Source: Rhineura floridana (Eukaryota > Chordata > Lepidosauria > Squamata > Rhineuridae). Taken from it: a DNA stretch of 64,000 nucleotides. The notes under the pieces were generated by a model. That model did not search any database. It was not told where the DNA came from and worked only from the letters and a program-made list of their open reading frames with translations. Location: assembly GCF_030035675.1 (NCBI RefSeq), contig NC_084480.1:22835263-22899262 (forward strand), read 5' to 3'. The translations under genes and the position numbers were made by a program. This document shows, piece by piece, positions 45,100 to 57,940 of the stretch; position 1 is the stretch's first letter, and each line of letters begins with the position of its first letter.

Positions 45100-46300
45100 T
45101 TGGAGAGTCGCAAGTCTCTCTCTCACACACAACTTTGAAAAAACTCAACGGAAGGAGGCAGGCTCTAGACTGGATGGGGGGGGGGTTGCACACACGCGCG
45201 TTTAGAAAACCTGGAGCCTGTCAAGAGAAGCGGTCTGAGGGTCCGTTTGGAAGTCTTGTCGGATTAAGCTCAGAGTTGACGGCAAAGGAATTGCGGAATC
45301 AGGGGCGCCGTTCTTCCGAATCACACGGACTTGCAAGGCTTTCAAAAGTCCCATTGCAGTCAAAGGGACTTCATGTTCGGGTAAATGTGTTCTTAAGGAT
45401 CGGGAGGACCGTTAACCGATTAAAGGGGTCTAATTGTTGAGCTGGTTCCCCCACCCCTCTTTTTTTAGGCGATTAGTTAATGAAAATAAATTAAAATTAG
45501 TTAATTAAAATACATTTGGCAAGTAACTATCGGGCGAAGAGAACAATTCACGGGCCCATCTTTGAAATATGTCAGGCGGGGCAGATTTTAAATCGGTTTA
45601 ACCCCGTTGACGGGTTGGATTATCCGTGTGGGTTAAACAGTCCAGTCTTTCCGAAGGCCTCCTTCTCAGCGCGGGATCCCAATCGAAAGATGTTATGTAG
45701 ACGATTCCCAGCTACGACATCGGCTCGAATAATAAAGCTCCGTTTACAATCCTATTAAAAATGTAGCCTGCTTAATCTGGAGTTAAAGCATTAATCGATT
45801 TGCCGCACCCATTAACCGTTCCTGGTTTTAATTCCTGGCTAAAAAATAAACCTCACCCCCCCCTCCAGTGTTGAATCTTACCCAACTGTTTAAAAAAGCA
45901 GGCTGCTTTTTTTGTTGTTGCTGGTTCTGTCCCCTTTTCTGCCCTACATTTCCAGCGCCAATTTGGTGGGATAAAAATGTTCTACGAAGGGAGCCCAATG
46001 GTAGAAAGGCCGAGGGTATTTTCTGAGATGGGTGACCAGGCAAAATTGCAGGATTCCGGTCGCAGAATGCAGATCTGAAGATTCCCCTTCAACGAATTCC
46101 GTTCAATCCACAATTGCGAAGAAGGCAGAGCCTGACCGCCGAGAGATGCCTGATGGGGCTCATCAAGCCGCAGCCATTGACTTACTCTGGTGTGATTTAT
46201 CAACTAGGAAGAAAACGCGCTCTGCACATGATCAGAATCACTCATTTTTTATTACTAATATACAAGCATGTGGTTAGACTTAAACTCAGAGGTCTGTGCT
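45100..46300. promoter_or_regulatory. RAX: Candidate RAX upstream enhancer region
   Basis: Repeat-poor DNA 0.8-2 kb upstream of the RAX start. It contains the homeodomain-type site TTAATTAA (45501-45508), the Sox-like AACAAT (45542-45547) and the Otx-type GGATTA (45617-45622) within about 120 bp, plus further TAATC-like sites near 45773. In frog, a conserved upstream Rax element is bound by Otx2 and Sox2. Equivalence with that element is an inference from position and motifs only. Confidence 0.4.
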
Positions 46301-47560
46301 TGGACTCTTGAAGAGGGCTGCCAAAAGCGTTTGAACTGAATCCTTCAGTTTTTCTCATCTTGTTTAGCTAGCAGTAGCCCTTATCTAGCAAACTGAATCA
46401 GCATCATCAATCTGTATTCAACATTTCCAAAACAGGCATTACAAATCAAGCATCTGGTCACATAACATCCATTGCGTGGAGAAGACAGACAACAAATGAA
46501 ACAGAATAAAATAAATAAAAACCAGATGCCTTTTATCAAGGGTAAAGTAATAAAATACAATTGCATAAGTAAAACAAATCACCAAATAAAGTCACAGCCT
46601 ACTCATCACATATAAAGTAACAAATACACCCTATTCAAAGGATCTGTTCAGTAAAAGAAGGAATATATACAGCAGCTTCATAAAAATGATAACTGTAAGA
46701 AGGCATAACATCTACCACTATCTACATATGGGGATACATTTAAAGTTTGCCTTTCTTCAGGATACAAGCAAGGAAAAGCTTTAGAATCTGGCCCCTGTGA
46801 TCTCTGAAATCGCTTTCTGTGATGATAATGATGACTATTTTACCACCACCGCTACATAGTTCTCAGCCATGAGGAGTCTACAATCTAGATTTTGATGGTG
46901 GGGTGGGGTGGGGTGGGAGTGGAAGATCTACAAAATGGAGTCAACAATGGGTGAAGCACAGGGATTAAGGGATGGATGTGTGCAAATACAGCTGCACATA
47001 TTTCCATTCCAATCTAGTTAGGGAACAGAGTTTGGGAGATGAAAACAAAGGCTTTATGGGAAAGTGGGTTTCTAAGAAGGAAAGGTGTTTTGAAGACAGA
47101 TATAGTGGAGATACTTGGAGCAATAAGATGCAGCAGTCCTTTGCAGTCCTTTACTATCAGTCCTTTGCTGTGTCTGTGTGTATAATTCCTAGTCAGGTTC
47201 TTCCTGTCAGAGCAACTGATCAGCGTATTGGTAACGTTATCTGTATCTTTATCCTTCTGGAGACCATGCCCTGCCCTGCCCTGCCCTGTAAAACTGCAAC
47301 ACACAGTAGTTGCTAGTACCTCCTTGCCAGCCACTGTGTATCATTTTATTGTCATACACATGCACAATATCTTAAAGAAACATAGCAGCCAGGACTGAGC
47401 TGTGAAATCCGGTACAAACAGCTGCCAACAGTGCTGAACGGAGCCAGTTCTGCAGCTAGGGCAGACTCCTACTTGAAGAACAATCAGACGTCCTGAAACA
47501 GTGTTGCAGTTTTCCTATCTGAACTTTGCAAAGTGCATCGCTGTGTGATAATCCTCTGTC
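46300..47560. other. Intergenic stretch, unassigned
   Basis: No gene seen. Contains short GGGGT and CCTGC runs (about 46900 and 47270). Mostly unique-looking sequence upstream of the RAX regulatory region. Confidence 0.4.
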
Positions 47561-47562
47561 GC

Positions 47563-47696
47563 AGGCGTGGGGATGCCCTTTGGATGTTGCTGGACTACAA
47601 CTCCCATCCTCCCTGACGTTGGCCATGTTGGCAGAGGCTGATGGGAGTTGGGGTCCAATAACTCCTGAAAAGCACCAAGTTCCCTGTCTCTGGTGT
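47563..47696. mobile_element. Palindromic MITE (family W)
   Basis: Core ACTACAACTCCCATCC and GATGGGAGTTGGGGTCC inverted around GTTGGCCATGTTGGC. Confidence 0.65.
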
Positions 47697-48487
47697 AAAG
47701 CATGTGAAATCTACAAGGTGCTCCACAGCAGTAACATCAGGTGTGATTCCTTCCTTCTGCAATGTAAATAAGGCAGGAACAAAAGCAAGCAACAAGCAGA
47801 AAGGGAAGGAAACGAGGCAGTTGCCTGGAAATAGGAGATTAGGAAATAGGGAAGGAGAAGCTGACCCTTCACAAGAAGAAATGGGATGTGGAAAGCGAGT
47901 TCCGTGCAAATGGAACAGCAAATGAGAAAGGAGCAATCCAATCAGAAGCACATGGTTTTGGACGTTCGTCTAATCTTGTATGCTCAGGAGTGGCATTGGT
48001 GGAATGCACATAAAAACGCCAAATCACAAATTGTAGATAACAAGCATTTGGGACGTTGCACTCTGTCACTCACAGAGTTCTTTGGAAATACATACGTAAA
48101 TTTAAAGCAGAACAATGACCCTGCCCCCAGCTAACAGCTTTGAGTGTTCTCTGCTGCCTCCACACACACACACAACAACAACAACAACAACCACACACAC
48201 AGAAAATGGGCTCAGTAAAAGGTAACCTTGCTTGGCAGTATTAGGGAGTATGGGTTGTGGAGACTCTGCGGTTCCGATGTCAGTGGGGCAGTGAATCCAC
48301 TCCAGGTTTTAGTCCGAACTTTCAAAGTGCTGTCCAAGGTGGCCAGCAAGGTGCTTTCAGCCACCAGTCCCCACTGAGTGCAGGGCAACAGGTAAAAATA
48401 ATTAACTGTGAGAAAGAAAAGACTATCAGCCCCTTAGCAGCATGCAGGCAAAAGCTGAGGGGAAACATGGCCAGTCTAAGTTTCTAG

Positions 48488-48686
48488 TTAAATGGACTGC
48501 CTTCAAGTCGATTCCGACTTATGGGCGACCCTATGAACAGGGTTTTCATGGTATGCTGTATTCATTGCCTTCCTCTGAGGCTGAGAGGCAGTGACTGGCC
48601 CAAGGTCACCCAGTGAGCTTCATGGCTGTGTGGGGATTCGAACCCTGGTCTCCCAGGTCACCTTAACCACAACACCACACTGGCTC
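48488..48686 (-). mobile_element. Sauria SINE, reverse, with target duplication
   Basis: Reverse copy flanked by TCTAAGTTTCTAG (48475-48487, 48687-48699). Confidence 0.9.
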
Positions 48687-49929
48687 TCTAAGTTTCTAGG
48701 TGGTCTGGTTCAAAATATATAAACCAAAATGTCAGCCCACCCCTACCGCACAACTTCTGTTCCTACCAGCTGCTCTAATTCCTGCCCTTTCAGGTTTTTA
48801 GCCAATAAGTGAAGTTAGGGTTGTGATTGACAATAGCAATAGTTACACCTAATTTCAGGTTCTGAGAACAGTTTCCTTTTCCTGTTTGCCTCACATCAGG
48901 AATTCATAAATATATAGCTTTCAGCAACATGAAAAGTACTTTCTCTGTACAGGATTGGGACTTGCTTCTGAGTAAACATGCATAGAATTGCACTACAACG
49001 GAAGATCACAGCAGGATCTTGGTAGGCATAAAAGTGTACATACAGAGTTTTTTAATTACTTGCAAAAATGGTATATTATACTTTTATCTTTCAAATAATT
49101 TTTGAACAGAAGTTTTAAAAAGTGTACATGCTGCAGTGTTATACTTTTCTAATTAAGGAGTCAAATAAATTTAAATTTTACTGGACGGTTGAAGAGGGCA
49201 GCTTATTTGTCTTAGTCATAGCCTATTTTGAAAACCTTCCTAATATGAAGCTTTTCTGGGAGTAAAGCTGCAATGCTAATTCCACATACCTGGGAGGTAA
49301 CCCCATTGAATTCAGTAGGATTTACTTTTGAGTATACATAGTTAGGATTGTGCTGAAAATCAGTTGGAATTTTGAGTGAACATAGGAAAGGATTGTGTTG
49401 TAAATCTTTCTCTCCCCCTCTGATTCTTTTTTTAAGCAGTTAGGCAGGGCTTATTTAGGTGTCATTGCTTTTATTTGGCAGGAAACTAATACTTTAAAAA
49501 AATGTTCTACAATGGCCAACTGGTTTTGATAATAAACATGGGGTGTATGTATTTTTACATCTCCAGTGTTTGTGTATATGGAATATTTCCAACAACCCTG
49601 TGAGGTAGGGTTGGAAACCAAGGCATCTCACAACAAGAAATAAAGCCATTTAAAATCCAATAACCATAAAACAAATATAAAACTGTTGCAGAACAGTTTA
49701 AAGTGGCATGATTCTGAATTTTGGATTGGGTGAGTGAAGTTCCTTATAATTGAATTGCAATCTTGTACATACTTCTCTGTCTGAGTAAGCACCACTGAAT
49801 ACATTGGGACTTGCTTCTGAGTAAACATTTATAGGATTGCACTATAAATATATTTACAGGTTGTGTAAATAATAAACATCTTTGACATTCATGCTTACTG
49901 TATATAAATATTTCTTCACACTATGTTTT

Positions 49930-50320
49930 GATATGCATCTGATTTCACCCATCTCTTGTTTCGCCTTCCTCTTTTTCTACTCCCTTCTGTTTTTCCCAGC
50001 ATTATGGTCTTTTCTACTGAATCATGTCTTCTCATGATGTGTCCAAAGTATAACCTCAGTTTCATCATTTTAGCTTCTAGTGATCATTCTGGTTTAATTT
50101 GTTCTAACACCCAATTATTTGTCTGTTTCGAGGTCCATGGTATGAGCAAAGCTCTCTTCCAACACTACATTCCAAATGAGTTTTTTTCTCTTATCCGCTT
50201 TTTTCACTGTCCAACTTTCCCATCCATACATAGAGATCGGGAATACCATGGCCTAAATGATCCTGACTTTAGTGTTCAGTGATATGTCTTTGCATTTGAG
50301 GAAAGGATATTTCTTTAAAA
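49930..50320 (-). mobile_element. Bov-B LINE fragment, reverse
   Basis: TTCCCAGCATTATGGTCTTT and CTTCTCATGATGTGTCCAAA are the reverse of the Bov-B 3' region; upstream ORF2 sequence continues to 50320 (CCATACATAGAGATCGG). Confidence 0.8.
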
Positions 50321-50419
50321 GTTAAGAACAATTAATGAAGGGCTAATCATGCCGCTTTGGGCTCCTACTGGGAGGAGGGGCAGAATATAAACAAATAAGC
50401 AAGCAAGCAGGGTGAAAAA

Positions 50420-50600
50420 GAAGGCAGGCAGCTCAGTGGTAGAGCAACTGTTCTGCATGCAGGTTCAGTCCCCGGCACACCAGGTAGGGTTGGGAGGCAA
50501 TCTTGCTTGAAAGCCGGGAGAGCTGCTACCAGTCAGTGTAGACATTACTGAGCTAGATGAACCACGGTCTGCCTCAAGACACCTTCCTGTGCAGAAGTGG
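50420..50600 (+). mobile_element. tRNA-derived SINE (family M)
   Basis: GCTCAGTGGTAGAGCAACTG, GGTTCAGTCCCCGGCAC and GCTGCTACCAGTCAGTGTAG. Confidence 0.8.
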
Positions 50601-51541
50601 GAATGTTAGCAACGGTAGCTTGTTGTGTGTTTCATGACAAGCTATAGTTACCAAAATTCCCCTCTTCTTCAAAACTATCAATGCTGCAGGAGCCATGTGC
50701 TCTTTTGATCCTAGTCTGTCAAGTTTAGCACAGCCTCGAAGTGTCTAGAACAGCATTCGACCTAGCACCCTCCTAATTTTTGGATGAAAAATTCCACCCA
50801 TCCCAGCCAGAGTTGTACTCAGAACACAGGCTGGCAGGGTGAGCAACGCTGTTTTAGAACAATACTGAGGTTTTTTTAAACTTTTTTTTTTTTTTTAAAT
50901 TTCTATCAAGTTTGAAAGAGATTGATTTAGGTAATACTTATTGAACAGCTCTCCCCCAAAACACATATACGAAGGCAGAAAGCCTGTGGCTGAACAACTC
51001 TATGACGAATAAGGCTTGTAAAACTCTCTTGACTATACAAATGAAATGATGAGAAAGCATTTGTCAGTCTGCCCAGTTTTGCCTCTGGCCTTGCCTACCA
51101 CTGGCATTTGGCCCTCAGAAGGTCACCCTGTGGCCCTCAGTTCAAATAAAGTCCTCTACCCCCACTTTAATGGATTCATTTTCAAAAGAGGTTTTTGTGT
51201 GTGGGCTGTCCATCTGCCTTTCCCCTCGTGGTAAAGGACCACATGAAAAGCTTGATTTTCGTGGGAAAATATTGCCCGGTGTTGTCATGAGGTGAGTGAT
51301 AAGATTTGTAAAGGATTAGTAAGGATTAGTAGATAATCAGAAACTCTTCTAGGTACATAGTAGATTAGCAGGTCAGGCTTCTTTAATAAAAGAGTTTCGG
51401 GGATAATTATAGCATCATGCTACTTATTAGAATACATCTACTTGCCTGTGTAGACAAGCAAAAAAACCCCAATGCAGGCAGCAATCAAATGGTATTGCTT
51501 TTTTGAGTATATTTACAATGTGTGTTTTTCAGACATATATC

Positions 51542-52014
51542 CAGTGGTATAGTGGAGTAGAGATGAAGTGCCACCACTTATTTCACAGAAGGGACAATGA
51601 TGTCATCTCCTGGGGTACTCTCTGCCAATCCCCTGCACGCCAAATAAATAAGCTTTTCTCAAAGAGAAGGCCACCAAATCAGCTCAGAGGAGGAAGAGAG
51701 AGGTTGTATTAGCATGTATAGCTAAGGGTTAAATTGTCCCTTTTATCTGGAAAATAAATCCCAAAATCCTTTTATTATGACCAACCAAAAGGTCACCTAG
51801 TAGTGAGCAGAACTCTTCAAAAGGCCAGGTGTTAAACACAATAGTGGGGCATGGTGAGACAAAAAGTCTGGCTTGGTGCTGAAGCTGTAACACCCGGGTT
51901 GCCCGAAATTTAATTTTTGTTGCATAGTCTTAGAAGGCCCAGAGCTATGGGTGTATGGCTGTGGGGCTTCTCATGAAGAGTGCCTGCAGTTCAGAATTTT
52001 CTACTACACTACTG
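51542..52014 (+). mobile_element. hAT-like element, family A relative with different interior, copy 5
   Basis: Ends CAGTGGTATAGTGG and CTACTACACTACTG; flanks CATATATC and CATATACC differ by one base. The right 80 bp match family A, but most of the interior is different, so this is a related subfamily. Confidence 0.75.
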
Positions 52015-52839
52015 CATATACCACAGGAAAAGCATAGCTGAGTGTTGCCCTCGTTGACTCTCAGGTGGGAAGCTGGGAGGTCAAAAGAGAGCTTTGCTTG
52101 TGCTAAGCTTCCAAGCCTGGTGTGTGTGTGTTTACTGTATATACCTGGTCTAGGTTCTTATCAGGGGTGTAAGAAGGCATCATTTCCCAGTCCACCCTGC
52201 ATTAGTTGCATGCAGCACTGTTTCCACTCTGCTGCAGTTCGTTCTCCATCAAAAACTACATTATTCATCTCACTGTACACAGTGATGAACTTATGTAATT
52301 TATATAATTAATTATGCCATCAGTACATTAATTCCACCCCATTCATTTAAAAGCAAAGGAAACAATGCAAATGGGGCAAAAACATAATAAATTATGTATC
52401 CTTTGTGGACTGAAAGCAACGACAGCAAATACTGATTGTCTTGGCAGCATTGATTTCCATTCTGGACATGGGACAGATAAGCAAACACTGGCAATTTCTG
52501 CTCCCATTTCTGTTTTCACCAGAATTCTCCAGCATCCTTAGTTCTTGTACATGTAGTTGACATCATCTGCCTTAACTACTGCAACATTTCCTTCTTGCCC
52601 ATCTCTTGTCATTCTATTGCCATTGCCAAAAGTATCCACTTCCCTTGTCATCTGGACCATGTGATGACCATCCTTCACTGGCTTCCCATCTCTTTTATAT
52701 TGAGCACAAATACCTAGTCCTTGCGTGTAAAGCTCTCCAAGGCCTCATCTTCCTGCCTTAACCTCTCAACATGTCCCCTGGGTTGGCCTACCACATTGCT
52801 ATCAGATGAAAAGGACAAGATGATTGCCCATTAGGAACT

Positions 52840-52978
52840 AGGGTGGCTAGATGCAAAAGAGGGCAGGTGCTTCTGCACCTTTAATAGTAGCACGACAAGC
52901 TACACTTGCTGACATTTCCTCTTTTACACAACTATTAAAGGCACAGGAGCCCAGTCTTCTATTGCATCTGGTCGCCCT
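52840..52978. mobile_element. Palindromic MITE with AGGGTGGC ends (family G)
   Basis: Left AGGGTGGCTAGATGCAA and right TTGCATCTGGTCGCCCT, with a second inverted pair CACCTTTAATAGT/ACTATTAAAGG inside. Related copies at 53774-53875, 55290-55418 and 57194-57255. Confidence 0.7.
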
Positions 52979-52987
52979 ACTAGCAAC

Positions 52988-53185
52988 ACAAGGAGCTGCC
53001 TTATTCTAGGTCTGGCAATTGGTCCATCTAGCCTAGAATTGCCTACTCTGGCTGCTAGCAGCTCTCCAATATCAAGCAAAGAGAGGACTTGGTAATCAGC
53101 TGTTATCTGATACCTCAAGGTACCAGGGATTGAACATGCAAAGCATGTGTTCTACCACCACCGCTAAGCATAGTCTCTTCCCATG
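52988..53185 (-). mobile_element. tRNA-derived SINE (family M), reverse
   Basis: AAGGAGCTGCCTTATTCTAG, GGGATTGAACATGCAAAGCA and CTACCACCACCGCTAAGC are the reverse of family M. Confidence 0.7.
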
Positions 53186-53773
53186 GCTTCATGAAGGTTG
53201 CGGCTCAACCTATTAATCCTTATTATTAATTCCTAACTATGTATTCATTGTCTGGATCCCTTCCCTCATCCATCCATGCCTCTGTAATCTTCCACCCTTA
53301 GATTGTAAGTCATTTGAGGCAAGAGTATTTATCTTGTTGCTTCTGTAACTCTGTACGGTGCTGCGTACCTTGAAGGCACAGTATAAAGTAAAATGATGTC
53401 ATTCAGAAAGAAGATCAGGATCTACTGATAGATTTCTGGGCATTTCGCAGTAAATTGGTAGGAGTTTTTGACTCCTAAGTTAACAATAGCAACAACTAAG
53501 AGGCTTTCCCTCCTAAATTAGGTTGCTGGAAAAAAATAATGGGGGCGGGAAGGATTGATTTTATATGAGAAAGGACTTGTGAGCTTCATTCTGGTAATGA
53601 TAATAAATTCCTGGGCTGGGCATGTGCTCAGAGACACTCTGTTCCTTAATTCTTAATGTATATATGTTGTTCATCTATTTTGCACCTGACTCTGATTGGT
53701 GGACCTCAAGTTTCTGGGTAAAAAAAAAAAGGCAAGTAGATCCCACAAGCCTGAGGCCTGCTTGCCTCTGATT

Positions 53774-53875
53774 AGGGTGGCCAGATGCCAAAGTGGACAG
53801 GGCTCCTGCACCTTTAATAGTTTAGAACTTGGAAATTCTATTAAAGGTGCAGGAGCCCTATCCTCTCTCTTTTTT
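53774..53875. mobile_element. Palindromic MITE (family G), copy
   Basis: AGGGTGGCCAGATGCCA followed by CTGCACCTTTAATAGT and, inverted, CTATTAAAGGTGCAGGAG. The right terminus is eroded. Confidence 0.65.
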
Positions 53876-53967
53876 TAACCTGACTATGCCACTGAAGTAT
53901 AGGACCCAAGGTTGGCCATCATGGATAAAAGGATGCTGGATTTGATAGCTCCTGCTTCTGATGTAGC

Positions 53968-54368
53968 CAGTGGTGTGGTCGTTCATGGTCTCAGGGGGTC
54001 TTAGACCCCTTACTTCTTTGGGATCAGGGTCCCAGCAGGGTCTCTATGTCTCCAGCATTCTATGAGCCAATCAACATGAAAGTGGAGTGTGTTAGCCACT
54101 GAGAAGTCTTCTAGCATGTTTCCTTATCCTTTCCTACTGATTGGAGCCAATCAAAGTGAAAGGAGGTGAGCTGGCCACTGAGAAGACTCTTTTCAGAAGC
54201 TAACACTCTCCTGTTTTGTGCTTATTGGCTCCTAGGGATGTCTGTTGTTGTGGGAGGAGGCATTAACAAGGATTTCATTCTCAATCCAGCAGCAAAAAAA
54301 GAGGGAGGGGTATGGCTGTGACTATCATGAAGCAACCCTGTACTTTTGAATTTGCCACTACACTACTG
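53968..54368 (+). mobile_element. hAT-like element, family A, copy 6
   Basis: Ends CAGTGGTGTGGTC and CACTACACTACTG; exact 8-bp duplication GATGTAGC (53960-53967, 54369-54376). Interior close to copy 2. Confidence 0.87.
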
Positions 54369-55289
54369 GATGTAGCAAGGCTTTTATACTCTGAGGCAGA
54401 TGAATCTTCCTGCCTTCCCCCAGACTAGACGTGAATGGCTTGAAAGTCTTCTGGAAGAGAGCTATGCCTGACCCACAGTGGATTTGTGAAATAAATCTAC
54501 CCCCTCTTTTCCACAGCCTCTTTATCTTAACCTAAACTAGCAGGAACATAAATGTTTAACTTTTGTGTGTTCTCCTGTAAAGCTAAGTGGTTGAGGGAGG
54601 GGTTCAACTGCATTTAGGCAAATTTAGGTAGGTGCAAGTAAAAATTAGTGGTTCCCAAACATTTTTCTCCCATGGACCACTTGATAATTGCTGAGGGTCT
54701 TGGCAAACCACTTAATAATTTTTCTGCCTACTGCATCAATTGCAATGTGCTAGATGGTATATGATTTTTAATTGTATTGCTATTGCTTTGTTTATTTTTT
54801 ATATTGTATTTTTTAGTATTACAACTTGCATTCCCTAGAATTCAAATTGTACATTTTCTTTACAGGCATGCCATGGACCACCTGAATGAAGCCCCTGGAC
54901 CACTGGTGGACCATGGATCAGTTTGGGAATTCCTGAAATAGATCTAAGTGCTCTGGAGATCTTACACAACTAATCCACAAAAAAAAAAAAGCCATTTTAC
55001 AATAAGGAAATTGAAGCAGAAAATGTGCCAGAAAGTGCAGGATAACATTTGATTGGCAGGAAGTTGTACATCTGCATCTGGATGAATGCTCAATAAACAG
55101 CAGGTGTTGTATAACCTCTGTGCAAACAAATCAGAATGAATGCTCAATAAACAGTAGGTGCGATATAAACTCCAGACAAGCTTTGTGGAAACAAACACTT
55201 TCTCTGGAGGTACCCCTGTGTTTTATTTATTCTGGCTCTTTGAAAGCCTCATCGTGATTTTTCTAAGAAAGTTCAGCTATCCTGCCCTT

Positions 55290-55418
55290 AGGGAGGCTGG
55301 ATGCGAGTGAATGGGGCTACTGCATCTTTAATAGTTGTGCAGAAGAGGATATTCCAACAGGACTATTAAAGGTGCAGGAGCACCATCCTCTTTTTTTCTC
55401 ACCACCTGGCCAGCCTAC
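55290..55418. mobile_element. Palindromic MITE (family G), copy
   Basis: Same inverted CATCTTTAATAGT/CTATTAAAGGTGCAGGAG arrangement between AGGGAGGCTGGATGC and CTGGCCAGCCT. Confidence 0.65.
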
Positions 55419-56339
55419 TTGCTCCGGACTGAAAACTGCAGTCCTATACCCACTTACCTGGAAGGAAGCTCCAGTGAATTCAATGATATTTACATCTGGG
55501 TGGATATGTATAACATTGCTCTGCAAATCATTATAACCTCTTTAGAAAGAGAACATGCAAACATTAAAACAAATGCATGTTGTTGTGGAATTATGCTGTA
55601 ATCCTAACTGCCATAACCTGGGAGTAAGACCCCTTGAACTTAGTGGGACTTGCTCCTGAAAAGTCATGCATAGGTTGCACTGTTAGTCCAAACCTTTCAA
55701 AATGACTTGAGAATAAACCATAGTATAATTATATTAGGGAAACTGTGTCTGCTAAAATCCATATATATTTAATGAACAACCACAACAACATGTCCAAAAA
55801 GAAATTCTAGGGGGGAAAGTTTAATAATTACATTTCCTGCTTCCATACTCAATATCTGTGGATATCAGATATATGATTTTGGCATAAGAGATACAATATG
55901 AAAAATATGCACATGGATTGGATATAGCAGAACTTGAAAACAAATCACCTTTGTGCCTGAAGATGCACAATGAGAAAGAGCCACAGAACTGTAGCCTAAA
56001 CTGAGGCAGCTTTCCAATGGCAGTCCCCCGCCTCCCCCGATACTAGTGCAGGAAAACTAAGTCAAAAATCTGAAGAAGCAACCTGGGAGGAAGAATTAAC
56101 ACAATTGGCAACGGCAGTGGTTAGGGATGGAGGAGAAATTAGTTTCAGTTCACATTCAAACGCAAACCTACCTAATTCACACTTTCTGAAACAATATGCA
56201 AATTGAAACACAGCCATCCTTAGAAACTTGCATTTCTCTGAATTTTGCAATGCTGTTCTCCAGCCAAGAAATGTGTACCGACATGGATATACTAAGGTAA
56301 ATTATGAATATACAGTAGAACTTCACTATAACGCAGCTG

Positions 56340-56456
56340 CAAAGCTTGGAAAAGTTACTTTTTTGAACTACAACTCCCATCAGCCCCAGCCAGCATGGCC
56401 ATTGGATTTGGCTGATGGGAGTTGTAGTTCAAAAAAAGTAACTTTTCCAAGCTCTG
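56340..56456. mobile_element. Palindromic MITE (family E), copy 3
   Basis: Same hairpin, 117 bp, lying within a family F repeat together with a family U1 repeat. Confidence 0.83.
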
Positions 56457-56522
56457 GCTGGCTGTACCACAGATTCAGATATACTGTGGGTATGATGACG
56501 TGCCTGAGTACAATACTGTATT

Positions 56523-56795
56523 CACTAATAGGGGGAAAAACCTTGCAGTTTAAGAATGTACCTATAGTCAACAAATATTTCTATCAAACTTTAAAATGCA
56601 GGGAAATTGGGCAGCTGTAGTGAATGCACTAGGGGAGCAGGAGACCTGACCTCCTCTCTGAGACATTGGATTGCCCTACAAATTGGTCAAAATGCAAACA
56701 CAGTTTGGGTTGGTCTTTCATAGTCCAATCCACTTGCTGTGTAGCTTGGAAGAATTTGGTAACATGTGCCTCTGAGCATATGATGAGTGGTGGCA
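56523..56795 (+). repeat. Unclassified repeat (U1), copy 3
   Basis: Same core as copy 1, beginning CTAATAGGGGGAAAAACC and ending near GATGAGTGGTGGCAAAG. Confidence 0.65.
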
Positions 56796-57319
56796 AAGGG
56801 AAAGTAGGCATAAAAATGCATATACTAGTGAAGATTGCATAGAAAAATGTGACTGTAAGAAGAAATCTGCACTCAAATGCTGACTAATTTCCATGAGGAC
56901 TTTTCCAAAACCAAACTGCAAATGATGCAGAAATGCAAAGAGCTGAATTTGAGATTGGAAAAATGAGAAAAGGAGAGAAACTGAAACTGGCAGATAAGTC
57001 CATCGCCAGCTGTGATTAGCACTGGTAGTTCCAAGCTGTCTCCCATTTTAACTGCCCACAATGCCCCTGACATAGTGGTCACATCTGGGCCGTGGAAGCT
57101 CTCAAACCCAGTTATTTGGCACATTTCAGTCAGCTGTTCAGACTATTAAGCGACCCATATGGAGCTAGCAGCCCGTAAGGTTGCAAACTTCAGAAGGGTG
57201 ACCAGATGCAAGGGAGGAAGGGCTCCTGTCACTTTAATAATAGTGTGAAAGCGGAAACTTTGGCAGGAGCAGCTTGTAGTGATAAAATTGATAAGAGCAG
57301 CACCTGCTTCATTTAACCT

Positions 57320-57562
57320 AGGAATGGGGAGGGGGATGCATTCACTTCACATTTTCATGTGAACCCACATAATCCACACTTCCTGAACCAATAAGCAGAC
57401 CGAAATTCAACTATCCTTTGAAATTTGCACTTCTCTAAATGTTGTGATGCAATTAGCCAACCAGTAAGTGTACACAAAAATACTTATGTTAGTAAAAATA
57501 ATGTACAAAGCTACATTATGTTAGGCTAAATTGCTTACAGAAATGCATATATTAGGCTAACG
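57320..57562 (-). repeat. AT-rich repeat (family F), partial
   Basis: TTCACATTTTCATGTGAACC, AAATTCAACTATCCTTTGAA and ACAGAAATGCATATATTAGG. Confidence 0.55.
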
Positions 57563-57940
57563 GCGGGGAACCTTTTTGGCTCCACTGGCCAGATCCTTAT
57601 CAGGATCTGCTCTACAGGTCTTGGCAGGTATTCAGGGCATCCACCTGTCAATCACAGAATATCCTGTCAAAATCCCCTGTGCTTCCCTTTTAAGTTTCTG
57701 CAACCAAGGACTTAAAGGGGAAGGGGGGGATACTTGCAAAAAGACTTTGAGACAGCCCCCATGCTCCTGTTTGAGCAAATGAGAGCACAGGGGCTGTCTT
57801 AAAGCCTTTGCAAAAGCCTCTTTGAAGCAGCTCATTTGCACATACAGGGAGAGCACACTGTCTTTTGCACTTTGGGGAGCAAGCATTTTATTAAGCATTC
57901 CTCTACAGGATTGCAAAAGAACTGAACTTAGGTAGAGAGT

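Larger units (their letters stand above)
52520..53400 (+). mobile_element. Old L2-like LINE fragment, interrupted by a SINE
   Basis: CTTAACTACTGCAACATTTC and CACTGGCTTCCCATCTC resemble diverged L2 reverse transcriptase words. 53290-53400 (TTAGATTGTAAGTCATTTGA) is a typical 3' end. Family G and SINE insertions separate the parts. Confidence 0.55.
56117..57005 (-). repeat. AT-rich repeat (family F), split by MITE and U1
   Basis: Left part 56117 to about 56320, right part about 56800-57005. The palindromic MITE (56340-56456) and a U1 repeat (56523-56795) lie between. Confidence 0.65.
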
